In this document: one piece after another, positions 8,386 to 16,249 of the stretch
Layout of the letters: every line of letters starts with the position of its first letter
Numbering within the stretch: position 1 is the first letter of the stretch
NCBI GenBank assembly: GCA_017395085.1
Contig: JAFPWF010000003.1
Coordinates: 62,001-126,000 of the forward strand
Source: Oscillospiraceae bacterium
GTDB taxonomy: Bacteria; Bacillota; Clostridia; Oscillospirales; Oscillospiraceae
Direction of reading: 5' to 3'
DNA length: 64,000 bases
The notes under the pieces: generated by a model
Told to the model about the DNA's origin: nothing
The model's database searches: none
Seen by the model: the letters and a program-made list of their open reading frames with translations, nothing else
Translations under genes and position numbers: made by a program

Positions 8386-9465
8386 TTACTTACCCTCCTT
8401 CATCTCGAGGATCTTATCCCTGATCTCGGCTGTGGTCGGGAACTGGCTTCCCAGATGGCCAAAGAAGTGGATCGGCTTTTCTCCCAGAATAGCAAGCTTG
8501 ACGTCTTCGAGCATCTGGCCTTCGTTGACCTCAACGTCCAGAATACCCTTGACCTGCGGCGCGCAGCAGGTTTCCTTCAGCGCGTCATACGGGAACGGCC
8601 ATACCGAAATGGGACGGAACAGGCCGACCTTGTAGCCATCTGCGCGCATCTGGTCGACAACGGTCTTTACGATACGGGCCACCGTACCGAACGCCGTGAC
8701 CACGATTTCCGCATCGTCAGTCTTGTAGCATTCCCACATCTGCTCGTTGGCTCTCGCCTCGGCGTAGACTTTCTGCAGTCTGGCGTTGTGGACGGTGAGG
8801 GACTCGGTGTCGATATAAATGGAGTTGATGACGCCGCGCTTCTCGGGGTCGTCGCCCGGCTTCCAGCCGGTGCAGGCCCAGGGCTTCTTCTCCGGGTCAA
8901 CCTTGTAGTCGACCATCTCGGGCATCTCGACAGGCTCCATCATCTGGGCGATGATGCCGTCAGCGAGGAAGAGGACCGGCATGCGGTACTTTTCTGCCTT
9001 GTCAAAGGCAAACATCATGATGTCGATGGCTTCCTGAACGGAAGACGGGGCATAGGTCAGCAGGTGGTAGTCGCCGTTGCCGCCGCCCTTGACGCCCTGG
9101 AAGTAGTCGCCCTGAGATGCCTGGATGTTGCCGAGGCCGGGGCCGCCGCGCATGACATTCAGGATGACACAGGGGAGCTGTGCACCCGCGCAGTAGCTGA
9201 TGCCTTCCTGCTTCAGGCTGACGCCGGGGCTGGAGGAAGAGGTGATGACGCGTGCGCCGGTGCCGGCAGCGCCGTATACCATATTGATTGCCGCAACTTC
9301 GCTTTCCGCCTGGAGGAAGCATCCTCCGACTTCGGGCATACGGGCGGACATGTACTCGGGGATTTCAGTCTGCGGGGTAATGGGATAGCCGAAGAAAAAG
9401 CGTGCGCCGGCACGAATGGCGGCCTCTGCGATCGCTTCGCTTCCCTTCATCAGAGTCAGTGCCAT
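8386..9465 (-). CDS. vorB: 2-oxoacid:ferredoxin oxidoreductase, alpha subunit (VorB-like)
   Basis: I place the start at 9465, where GGAGGG lies 8 bases before the ATG; the upstream in-frame ATG at 9540 lies inside the ferredoxin gene. The 359-residue product opens with M-K-G-S-E-A-I-A-E-A-A, followed by F-F-G-Y-P-I-T-P-Q-T-E-I and S-S-S-P-G-V-S-L-K-Q-E, the typical alpha-chain blocks. Length and pattern match the chains usually named VorB or KorA in Clostridia. Substrate could be branched-chain 2-oxoacids or 2-oxoglutarate; the symbol reflects the closest pattern and is not proof of specificity. Confidence 0.88.
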   Translation of the reverse strand: MALTLMKGSEAIAEAAIRAGARFFFGYPITPQTEIPEYMSARMPEVGGCFLQAESEVAAINMVYGAAGTGARVITSSSSPGVSLKQEGISYCAGAQLPCVILNVMRGGPGLGNIQASQGDYFQGVKGGGNGDYHLLTYAPSSVQEAIDIMMFAFDKAEKYRMPVLFLADGIIAQMMEPVEMPEMVDYKVDPEKKPWACTGWKPGDDPEKRGVINSIYIDTESLTVHNARLQKVYAEARANEQMWECYKTDDAEIVVTAFGTVARIVKTVVDQMRADGYKVGLFRPISVWPFPYDALKETCCAPQVKGILDVEVNEGQMLEDVKLAILGEKPIHFFGHLGSQFPTTAEIRDKILEMKEGK

Positions 9466-9482
9466 ATTCTTTTCCCTCCCTC

Positions 9483-9698
9483 TCAGTCTTTCTCGATCCG
9501 GATGGCCACATCCGGGCAGGTTCTCGCGCAGGACGCGCATCCGATGCAGTCCTCAGGTCTTGCAAACTCTGCCGGATGATAGCCCTTCGCGTTGAGCTTG
9601 GTTTTGGAGAGCTCCAGCACGTTCTTGGGACATGCCCTCACGCACAGGCCGCAGCCCTTGCAGACCAGCTCGTTGATGGTTACAGTGACTTTTGCCAT
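9483..9698 (-). CDS. 2-oxoacid oxidoreductase 4Fe-4S ferredoxin (delta) subunit
   Basis: The 71-residue protein has two complete C-x2-C-x2-C-x3-C-P motifs (C-K-G-C-G-L-C and C-I-G-C-A-S-C), which bind two [4Fe-4S] clusters. It sits directly upstream of the alpha subunit and carries electrons from the TPP centre to free ferredoxin. Its size and position match the delta subunit of four-subunit KOR/VOR enzymes. The ATG at 9698 is preceded by AGGTAGGG. Confidence 0.93.
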   Translation of the reverse strand: MAKVTVTINELVCKGCGLCVRACPKNVLELSKTKLNAKGYHPAEFARPEDCIGCASCARTCPDVAIRIEKD

Positions 9699-9768
9699 AA
9701 ACCCTACCTCTTTTCTGAAATATTACATTATTTTGGTAGCTCGTATGTAAACCGCACCGCGCGGGGTA

Positions 9769-10506
9769 TTACAGGTATTCCAGCTGCTGGGGCCGCTTCT
9801 CCGGCAGACTCGCGATCCAGCTGTTCCAGTCGCGCCGCATGTAGATGTCGATCGGGAGCGGCTCGCCGATGTATTTCGGGTCATGCCCTTCGCTGAGGAA
9901 CTGCTCCAGCAGGGCGGCTTTTCCGGAAGTGTATTTGACCGGAACGCCCGTCTTCCTGGAGACCTCCCGGATGATTTCGTATCCGTCACGGAGTTCGTCC
10001 GGCCCGGTCACTTCGGCGAGATTCGTGTTGTTGATCATGCCGGTAATCTTCAGGCGGGAATGGATCTGCATCTCTTCCTGCAGGCGGATGACCTTCTCCA
10101 CCGTCCCGGCAAGGGGTCGACGGATGTTCACCACGTTCAGAACCTCGAGCGCGCCTTCCTCCAGCGCCAGGAAGTCTTCATGGTAGCGCCCCAGCGCCGT
10201 GGAACCGACTGCGTCGCCGCCGACGTCAAAGATGACCGTGTCCCAGTCCATGGCGAAGGCCGAGGCGACCTCAGCCGGCAGGGAAAGTGTTTCGATGCCG
10301 GAGTTTGCAAAGTTCGGGGAAACCAGGCGGATTTCCTTCATCTGTACCTGTTTGCCGCGTTCCGTCAGGCGGAAGTAGGTGTTGACCATGTCCAGATCCA
10401 GCAGTTCGGTGCGTTCACCGCGCTCGGCCGCGCGGAACGCGAAGTTCAGCGCCAGTTCAGACTTGCCGCTGCCGTAATTGCCGATCAGAACCATCATTTT
10501 CTTCAT
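9769..10506 (-). CDS. P-loop ATPase associated with the 2-oxoacid oxidoreductase operon
   Basis: Using the ATG at 10506, which follows GGAGG, the product has 245 residues. The Walker A motif G-N-Y-G-S-G-K-S-E starts near residue 8, a D-L-D-M segment follows at about 40, and F-D-V-G-G-D resembles Walker B of MinD/ArsA-like ATPases. A longer reading frame to 10641 would start upstream of the predicted promoter. It is the first gene of the operon, 70 bp before the ferredoxin subunit. Similar ATPases accompany VOR/KOR genes in Clostridia; a role in assembly or regulation is inference. Confidence 0.8.
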   Translation of the reverse strand: MKKMMVLIGNYGSGKSELALNFAFRAAERGERTELLDLDMVNTYFRLTERGKQVQMKEIRLVSPNFANSGIETLSLPAEVASAFAMDWDTVIFDVGGDAVGSTALGRYHEDFLALEEGALEVLNVVNIRRPLAGTVEKVIRLQEEMQIHSRLKITGMINNTNLAEVTGPDELRDGYEIIREVSRKTGVPVKYTSGKAALLEQFLSEGHDPKYIGEPLPIDIYMRRDWNSWIASLPEKRPQQLEYL

Positions 10507-10870
10507 GAGTACGCCTCCGCTGACTAAGCGCTTTTTGACATTTACATTGTACCACCGGGCAAGAAGCAGCGTCAATGAGCAAAATAGACAGAAAGCCACG
10601 AATAGAAGTTGCATTTTGACGAATTTTTTCTTGCTTTGCATTGAAATAGATGCAGTTTCTATTATTTTATCGCTCTTTTGCGCTGTTTGCTGCCGCTCAT
10701 ATTCCTATAATTATGATAGGGATTTAAAATGTTGCTGTGATCACTGGCAAAAATTTTATATTTTTTGAAGGGACTGGAGCAAAATAATCCGTCACGCCTG
10801 TATTTCGCTCTACCCTTTTTGCCGGATCCCGTGTATACTCCTTTTAAAGGAATGAAAGGGAGGCCGACGA
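10507..10870. other. AT-rich divergent intergenic region
   Basis: The region separates the oxidoreductase operon from the CoA-transferase. It holds the minus-strand promoter at 10546-10575. The stretch 10610-10800 is markedly AT-rich and contains several -10-like boxes (TATTAT, TATAAT, TATGAT, TATACT) but no single convincing plus-strand promoter. I see no gene in it. Confidence 0.6.
10546..10575 (-). promoter_or_regulatory. Promoter of the 2-oxoacid oxidoreductase operon
   Basis: On the minus strand TTGACG (10575-10570), an 18-bp spacer and TACAAT (10551-10546) lie 40 bp before the ATPase start. Confidence 0.7.
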
Positions 10871-12433
10871 ATGGCAAGGATTATTTCTGCAGCAGAGGCA
10901 GCGGCGCTGGTGCAGGACCGCAGCACGCTGGCTGTAGGCGGTTTTGCCGCCTATGCCGTTCCGGAAACACTGCTTTCCGAACTGGGCCGCCTCTTTGACG
11001 AAACAGCCTCTCCGAAGGGTCTGACCGTCACCTGCGGGATCTGTCCCGGCGACTACTCCCGGGATCCGGTCGGGTTGAACCGAATCGCGAAAAGGGGACT
11101 GCTGGATACCGTGATCGCCGCTCATTTCGGCAACCCGCCGCTGATCGGCGATCTGATTGCGGAAAACCTCGTCGCCGGCTATGCTCTGCCCCTGGGGGTG
11201 ATGATCCATCTGTTTGAGGCAATCGCAGGGCATCAGAGCGCCGTGCTCAGCCATGTCGGTCTCGGGACTTATGCCGATCCCCGTGAAGAGGGCTGTAAGG
11301 TGAATGCAAAAGCCCGCGAGCAGAACCGTACGGTGGTTGAGCTGCTTCGGGTGGCGGGGAAAGAGCGGCTTGCATACCTCACATTTCCCATAGACATCTG
11401 CTTCGTCCGCGCGTCGCTCGCCGACGCCGATGGGAATCTCTCCGCGGAGAATGAGGCCGTTGGCGATGTGACCTTCGGCATTGCCGCCGCAACACACAAC
11501 AGCGGCGGAATCGTGATTGCGGAAGTCGAAAAGATCGTGCCGTCCGGAACGCTGAATCCCCGCAACGTGGTTGCGCACGGAAGTCTCGTCGACTATCTGG
11601 TGCCTGCAGACCCGAACCTGTACCGTCAGGGCTACGCGGCGGTTTACCGGCCCGAACTCTGCGGCAGGAAGCGCATTGAGCCGGACACGCTTCCCCCCCT
11701 GCCCATGTCCAACCGCAAGCTGATTGCCCGCCGGGCGGCGATAGACCTTGCTCCGGGCGGACTCATCAACCTCGGCATCGGAATTCCTTCCGGAATCGGC
11801 AGCGTTGCCAATGAAGAAGGGATTCACGCCACGCTTTCCCTGGAATCCGGCCCACAGGGCGGCGTGCCGCTGGACGGGCTGGGCTTCGGCGCAAACGTAA
11901 ACGCCGAGGCAATCTACTCCCTGTCCGACACCTTCCATCTGTACGACGGCGGGGTGCTGTCCATGAGCTTCCTCGGCGCTGCGGAAGTTGACAAGACCGG
12001 CAATGTCAATGTTTCCCGGTTCGGCAGCAGCTGTACCGGTCCCGGCGGTTTTATCAACATCAGTCAAAACACGCCGAAAGTCCGGTTTGTCTGCACGTTT
12101 ACCACAGGCGGGCTGAAAGAGGAGATCCGGGACGGACGGCTGGTCATCCTGCAGGAAGGGCGGCAGAAGAAGTTTGTCAAAGTGGTCCAGCAGATCACCT
12201 TCTCCGGCAGATATGCCAGAAGCACTCATCAGGACGTTCAGTTTATCACCGAGCGCGCTGTCTTCCGGCTGACGGAGGAGGGACTTCTCCTGACCGAGAT
12301 TGCTCCCGGGGTGGAACTGGAACGGGATATCCTGGCGCAGATGGAATTCTCCCCGCAAATCGCCGAAAACCTCTCGCTGATGGATCCCCGCATCTTTCGG
12401 GACGCACCGATGGGGCTGGCCGCGCAGCAGTAA
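10871..12433 (+). CDS. Acyl-CoA:acetate / propionate-type CoA-transferase
   Basis: The 520-residue product is a single-chain class I CoA-transferase: alpha-like and beta-like halves are fused. The second half contains S-L-E-S-G-P-Q-G-G, whose Glu (about residue 325) matches the catalytic glutamate that forms the CoA thioester; L-G-I-G-I-P-S-G-I-G precedes it. It would exchange CoA between acyl-CoA and a carboxylate such as acetate in the cytoplasm. It is divergent from the 2-oxoacid oxidoreductase, whose acyl-CoA product it could use. The ATG follows AAAGGGAGG. Substrate preference is not readable from sequence. Confidence 0.88.
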   Translation: MARIISAAEAAALVQDRSTLAVGGFAAYAVPETLLSELGRLFDETASPKGLTVTCGICPGDYSRDPVGLNRIAKRGLLDTVIAAHFGNPPLIGDLIAENLVAGYALPLGVMIHLFEAIAGHQSAVLSHVGLGTYADPREEGCKVNAKAREQNRTVVELLRVAGKERLAYLTFPIDICFVRASLADADGNLSAENEAVGDVTFGIAAATHNSGGIVIAEVEKIVPSGTLNPRNVVAHGSLVDYLVPADPNLYRQGYAAVYRPELCGRKRIEPDTLPPLPMSNRKLIARRAAIDLAPGGLINLGIGIPSGIGSVANEEGIHATLSLESGPQGGVPLDGLGFGANVNAEAIYSLSDTFHLYDGGVLSMSFLGAAEVDKTGNVNVSRFGSSCTGPGGFINISQNTPKVRFVCTFTTGGLKEEIRDGRLVILQEGRQKKFVKVVQQITFSGRYARSTHQDVQFITERAVFRLTEEGLLLTEIAPGVELERDILAQMEFSPQIAENLSLMDPRIFRDAPMGLAAQQ

Positions 12434-12486
12434 CGGCGCCTCGCATTCCAAATCCGGCTGGCCGCCGGACTATAAAAATGCCGACA

Positions 12487-12530
12487 AGGAACGCCGCACC
12501 GGGAGATTTCCTCCCCGATGCGGCGTTCCT
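12487..12530. terminator. Bidirectional terminator between convergent genes
   Basis: A long hairpin (AGGAACGCCGC...GGGAGA / CTCCCC...GCGGCGTTCCT, loop TTTC) has an 11-bp perfect base. Its T tract is poor on both strands, so the call rests mainly on stem strength and position. Confidence 0.7.
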
Positions 12531-12545
12531 CTGACTGTTCGTGTT

Positions 12546-13385
12546 TTATCTCCTGGCATTTCCCAGCTGCCAGAAGGCCACCGCGCCTGCCGCCGCAACA
12601 TTCAGCGAATCGACCCCGTGGGCCATCGGGATTTTCACGGTATAGTCGCAGTCGGCAATGGTCCGGTCCGCAAGGCCGTCGCCTTCGGTTCCCAGAACCA
12701 CGGCGAGTTTCTCTTCCGCGAGCAGGGCAGGGTGATCGATGCTGACCGATTCGTCCCGCAGGGCCATGGCTGCAGTCCGGAAGCCGTATTCGCGGAGCAG
12801 CTGCATGCCCGGACCCGGCCAGTCGGTCAGCTCTTCGCCGATCCACGCCCAGGGGATCTGAAAGACAGTGCCCATGCTGACGCGGATGCAGCGCCGGTAG
12901 AGCGGGTCGGTGGACGCGGGGGTGAGAAGGATAGCGTCCATTCCCATCGCCGCAGCCGAGCGGAAAATCGCCCCCAGGTTGGTCGGGTTCATGACGTCTT
13001 CCAGGATAACGATGCGCGTGCTGCTCTTCAGCAGATCCTCCGCATTCGGAAGCGGCGGCCGGCGCATGGCACAGAGGACGCCCCTGGTCAGCGGGAAGCC
13101 CGTCAGCTGCTTCAGGCAGCCCTCTTCGGCAACATAGACCGGCACGTCACCGCAGCGGGCAAGGATTTCCTGTCCCTTTTCGCGGCCGTCCAGCATCTTC
13201 GGCAGCATGAGCAGCGATTCCGGCACACAGCCGGCGTCCAGCGCCCGCTCGATGACATGCGGGCTTTCGGCAATGAAAAGGGAATTTTCGATCCCGTGGC
13301 TGCTGCGCAGCTGGGTTTCAGTCAGGCGGGCATAGATATCCAGCTCCGGTGCGTGGAAATCCGTAATCTCAACAAACGTGTGCAT
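12546..13385 (-). CDS. TrmH/SpoU-family RNA 2'-O-methyltransferase
   Basis: The 279-residue protein has the three SpoU/SPOUT blocks: N-P-T-N-L-G-A-I-F-R-S-A-A in the middle, then V-L-G-T-E-G-D-G-L and I-P-M-A-H-G-V-D-S-L-N-V-A-A-A near the C-terminus. These build the knotted SAM site of enzymes that methylate ribose in rRNA or tRNA. An N-terminal extension probably helps bind RNA. I start at 13385 because the longer frame (13439) begins upstream of the predicted transcription start. Which nucleotide is modified cannot be told. Confidence 0.88.
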   Translation of the reverse strand: MHTFVEITDFHAPELDIYARLTETQLRSSHGIENSLFIAESPHVIERALDAGCVPESLLMLPKMLDGREKGQEILARCGDVPVYVAEEGCLKQLTGFPLTRGVLCAMRRPPLPNAEDLLKSSTRIVILEDVMNPTNLGAIFRSAAAMGMDAILLTPASTDPLYRRCIRVSMGTVFQIPWAWIGEELTDWPGPGMQLLREYGFRTAAMALRDESVSIDHPALLAEEKLAVVLGTEGDGLADRTIADCDYTVKIPMAHGVDSLNVAAAGAVAFWQLGNARR

Positions 13386-13439
13386 GGCTTTTCCATTCCT
13401 GTCGATGGGTTCCGGCGTTTCGGCCGGTCTGCGCCCCAT

Positions 13440-13468
13440 ATCATATCAGAATCACCGCAGCAGGGCAA
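13440..13468 (-). promoter_or_regulatory. Promoter of the TrmH-type gene
   Basis: Minus strand TTGCCC (13468-13463), a 17-bp spacer and TATGAT (13445-13440). The -35 is weak. Its position supports the start codon at 13385. Confidence 0.5.
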
Positions 13469-13583
13469 GCGGGTATTCGGCGTCAGCCCCGGACAAAAAG
13501 GCCTGCCTGTTTTTTAACACTTGCGCTTTGAGTGTATAAACAAAGCAATTCCGGCCGTTTTATTTCGACTTGTTAATTTCCTG

Positions 13584-13618
13584 TTTTGCACGAAAAATGT
13601 TCTGTTTTTTGTGCAAAA
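13584..13618. repeat. AT-rich 14-bp inverted repeat
   Basis: TTTTGCAC at 13584 and GTGCAAAA ending at 13618 pair perfectly, and inner GAAAAA/TTTTTT extends the stem to about 14 bp around a 7-nt loop. It lies between back-to-back promoters and has no T tract directly after it on either strand, so an operator is as likely as a terminator. Confidence 0.6.
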
Positions 13619-13651
13619 CTGCCAGTTTGTCTTGTATAAAATGATTGTGAA

Positions 13652-13680
13652 TTGACTTTTCTTTGGGAATTTATTATAAT
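13652..13680 (+). promoter_or_regulatory. Strong promoter for the 69-residue protein gene
   Basis: TTGACT (13652-13657), exactly 17 bp, then a perfect TATAAT (13675-13680). It is among the best promoter matches in the window and gives a leader of about 80 nt. Confidence 0.85.
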
Positions 13681-13768
13681 AACCGAGTATGATACTGTGG
13701 CTTTTTATCGGAAGTTCCATAGTGCAAAAGACAGTCCAAACTTATTTTTTCAGGAGGGAGTATCATTT

Positions 13769-13978
13769 ATGAAGAAAGCAGCAAAGAAGCTCTTGTTCCT
13801 CGTATGCTTCGGCGGCTTTGCCTATCTGGCCGGTAAACTGGTTCAGAAGGACGAAGTGAAGCAGAAGCTGTTCGAAGTTCTCGGCGAGGATACCTATCTT
13901 GCCATTCAGGACAAGGTATATCTCCTCGGCGATCTGCTCATGTGGCCGGTCGACTTCGTCAGAGCTCTGCTTCCGTAA
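13769..13978 (+). CDS. Small membrane-anchored protein of unknown function (69 aa)
   Basis: I use the ATG at 13769, which follows AGGAGGGAG; the longer in-frame reading has no ribosome binding site and starts within the promoter. The product begins with a basic M-K-K-A-A-K-K stretch, then one hydrophobic helix (about residues 8-23), then a charged, possibly helical tail. I recognise no family. The strong promoter, good ribosome binding site and a gap of about 40 bp to the flavoenzyme gene suggest a real, well-expressed gene, perhaps co-transcribed with it. Confidence 0.7.
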   Translation: MKKAAKKLLFLVCFGGFAYLAGKLVQKDEVKQKLFEVLGEDTYLAIQDKVYLLGDLLMWPVDFVRALLP

Positions 13979-14017
13979 TCGGTGTGCGGAAAATTATTTT
14001 GAAGAAGGGGTAGTTTG

Positions 14018-16090
14018 ATGAATCCAAAATACGAACCGCTATTTACTCCGTTTAAAATCGGAGACGTAGAAATTCCCAACCGCATCGTTCAGTGCTCCAT
14101 GGGCGGCACCACCCTGTTTGGCTGGCTGGAGCCTTCCCACTTTGACCTGGAAGGTGCAGACTTCCTGCTCAAGCGCGCTAAGGACGGCGTCGGCCTGGTT
14201 CTCCCCGGCATGCAGGTAATCCGCGACACCATGGGCCGCAAGTGGCTCGACTCCAACCGTCAGATGTATCGTGTGCTCAAGCCTTACATGGACGAGTATC
14301 ACAAGACCGGCGGTAAGCTCTTCATCCAGCTGGCAGGCGGCTTCGGCCGTTCGATGGCCGTCACCCCGTGGATGGCAGCCCTCGCCAGAAATGACCTGCT
14401 GAACAAGCTGGCCAGCCCCGTTGTCGACGTGCAGTATGCCTGCGCCTCCGCTTCCGCCACCCCGAACCGCTGGGCCGACAACCTGACTTCCCGTCCCTTC
14501 ACCGTGGAAGAGATCCAGGAAATGGTCTGGCACTTCGGCGCCACCGCCAAGAAGCTGCGTGAAGCCGGCATCGACGGCGTTGAGATCCACGCTGTTCACG
14601 AAGGTTACAACCTCGACCAGTTCGCCATCGCGAACATGAACTTCCGTACCGACCAATACGGTGGTTCTCTGGAGAACCGTCTCCGTTTCGCGACTGAGAT
14701 CGTTCAGTCCATCCATGAGCAGGCCGGCGACGACTTCCCCGTCTCCCTGCGTTACTCCGTCCGCTCCTGCACCAAGGGCTGGCGCAAGGGTGCCATGCCT
14801 TACGAGGAGTTCGAAGAATTCGGCCGTGACATGGCTGAGTCCGAAAAGGCCGTCAAGATCCTGCAGGATGCCGGCTACGCCTTCCTGAACTGTGACAACG
14901 GTACCTACGACGCGTGGTACTGGGCACATCCGCCTCAGTATATGCCGGACAACTGCAACCTGGAAGATGTTGAGCACATCCGCCAGTTCATCGACATTCC
15001 GGTCGCCTGCGCCGGCCGTATGGAGCCGCTCAAGGCTGCCGAAGAGATTGCCGCCGGACGTCTGGACGCCGTTGCAATTGCCCGTCAGAACCTGGTTGAT
15101 GAGCACTGGATCACCAAGATCAAGGAAGGCCGTGAGGATGAGATCCGTCCCTGCATCCGCTGCCACAACGGCTGCTTCAACTTCTCCAAGGCTGCCGGTA
15201 CCGAGAACATGCAGGCCCTGGGCGACTCCCTCCACCTGGCCCGCTGCGCTCTGAACCCGCCCACCATGCAGCACAACCGCTACAAGATCGTCCCGACCAA
15301 GAACCCGAAGAAGGTTGCCATCATCGGCGGCGGCGTCGGCGGTATGGAATCCGCCCTGGTGCTGAAAAAGCGCGGCCACAACCCGGTCATCTTTGAAAAG
15401 AGCGGCGAGCTCGGCGGTCTGTTCCTGACTGCTTCCGCCATGACCTTCAAGGAGAACGACAAGAAGCTCCTCGCCTGGTACAGAGACGAGATCAAACGCT
15501 ACAACATTGAAGTCCGCTACAACACCGAAGTCAACGACCTGGGCACCATCCGCCGCCAGTTTGACGAGATCGTTGTCTGCACCGGTTCCGTTCCCAGAAC
15601 CATGCCGCAGATCAAGGGCTTCGAGAAGACCATGAATTTCACCGAACTCCTGAAGGAAGGCAAGATCGCGGACGAGAAGCTGCAGACCGTCGTCTTCCTC
15701 GGCGGCGGCCAGTCCTCCTGCGAGGCCGCCTACGACATGGTCTACAACTTCAAGAAGAACCCGATCGTCGTCGAGTACGGCAACGACCTGGTCGCCGCAC
15801 AGGCCACCTGCCTTGCCAACACCTCGTTCCTGCGTGACGCGATGGAGTATCACAAGGTTCCCGTATACCTGCACAGCACCATCACCGAGATCGGCGACGG
15901 CTACTGCATGATCAAGACCCCGGACGGCACCTTTAAGCAGGAGTGCGATGCGGTTGTCAACGGCATCGGCTTCGTCCCGGCTCCGGTCGGCGACAAGGGC
16001 GCACACGTCCACCGCGTCGGCGACTGCGTTGCTATCGGCAACCTGCGCACCGTCGTGTGGCGTGCCTGGGACGTCTGCATGCGCATCTGA
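14018..16090 (+). CDS. Enoate reductase-like FMN/FAD/4Fe-4S oxidoreductase
   Basis: The 690-residue protein has the layout of 2,4-dienoyl-CoA reductase, 2-enoate reductase and trimethylamine dehydrogenase. An N-terminal old-yellow-enzyme TIM barrel (about 1-370) includes G-V-E-I-H-A-V-H-E-G-Y. It is followed by the cluster ligands C-I-R-C-H-N-G-C and a later Cys, then an FAD/NAD(P) Rossmann fold starting V-A-I-I-G-G-G-V-G-G (about 430). It should reduce an activated C=C bond at the expense of NAD(P)H. Codon use is unusually biased toward C-ending codons, suggesting high expression. The ATG follows AGAAGGGG. The substrate (enoate, dienoyl-CoA or steroid) cannot be decided. Confidence 0.85.
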   Translation: MNPKYEPLFTPFKIGDVEIPNRIVQCSMGGTTLFGWLEPSHFDLEGADFLLKRAKDGVGLVLPGMQVIRDTMGRKWLDSNRQMYRVLKPYMDEYHKTGGKLFIQLAGGFGRSMAVTPWMAALARNDLLNKLASPVVDVQYACASASATPNRWADNLTSRPFTVEEIQEMVWHFGATAKKLREAGIDGVEIHAVHEGYNLDQFAIANMNFRTDQYGGSLENRLRFATEIVQSIHEQAGDDFPVSLRYSVRSCTKGWRKGAMPYEEFEEFGRDMAESEKAVKILQDAGYAFLNCDNGTYDAWYWAHPPQYMPDNCNLEDVEHIRQFIDIPVACAGRMEPLKAAEEIAAGRLDAVAIARQNLVDEHWITKIKEGREDEIRPCIRCHNGCFNFSKAAGTENMQALGDSLHLARCALNPPTMQHNRYKIVPTKNPKKVAIIGGGVGGMESALVLKKRGHNPVIFEKSGELGGLFLTASAMTFKENDKKLLAWYRDEIKRYNIEVRYNTEVNDLGTIRRQFDEIVVCTGSVPRTMPQIKGFEKTMNFTELLKEGKIADEKLQTVVFLGGGQSSCEAAYDMVYNFKKNPIVVEYGNDLVAAQATCLANTSFLRDAMEYHKVPVYLHSTITEIGDGYCMIKTPDGTFKQECDAVVNGIGFVPAPVGDKGAHVHRVGDCVAIGNLRTVVWRAWDVCMRI

Positions 16091-16128
16091 TCTCAAGCAG
16101 GCATCTCGAAAAACCACACAAAGTTTCA

Positions 16129-16157
16129 GCCGCACCCGTTTGGGTGCGGCTTTTTTT
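16129..16157 (+). terminator. Intrinsic terminator after the flavoenzyme gene
   Basis: A perfect 9-bp stem GCCGCACCC / GGGTGCGGC with loop GTTT is followed by seven T residues. Confidence 0.93.
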
Positions 16158-16249
16158 ATCCGGCTGCAGATAAATGCGGATTCTACCTATAGATTTATGG
16201 TGTTGTTTCAGAGCCGGCGCACACGGTCCGATGCCCAGGGCGGCCGGAC

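Noticed and set aside
8344-9579. 411-codon open frame on the plus strand
   Set aside because: It covers the oxidoreductase alpha gene in antisense and has no family match.
14039-16135. 698-codon open frame on the minus strand
   Set aside because: It is antisense to the flavoenzyme gene. The strong codon bias of that gene removes stops on the other strand, and there is no ribosome binding site or recognisable family.
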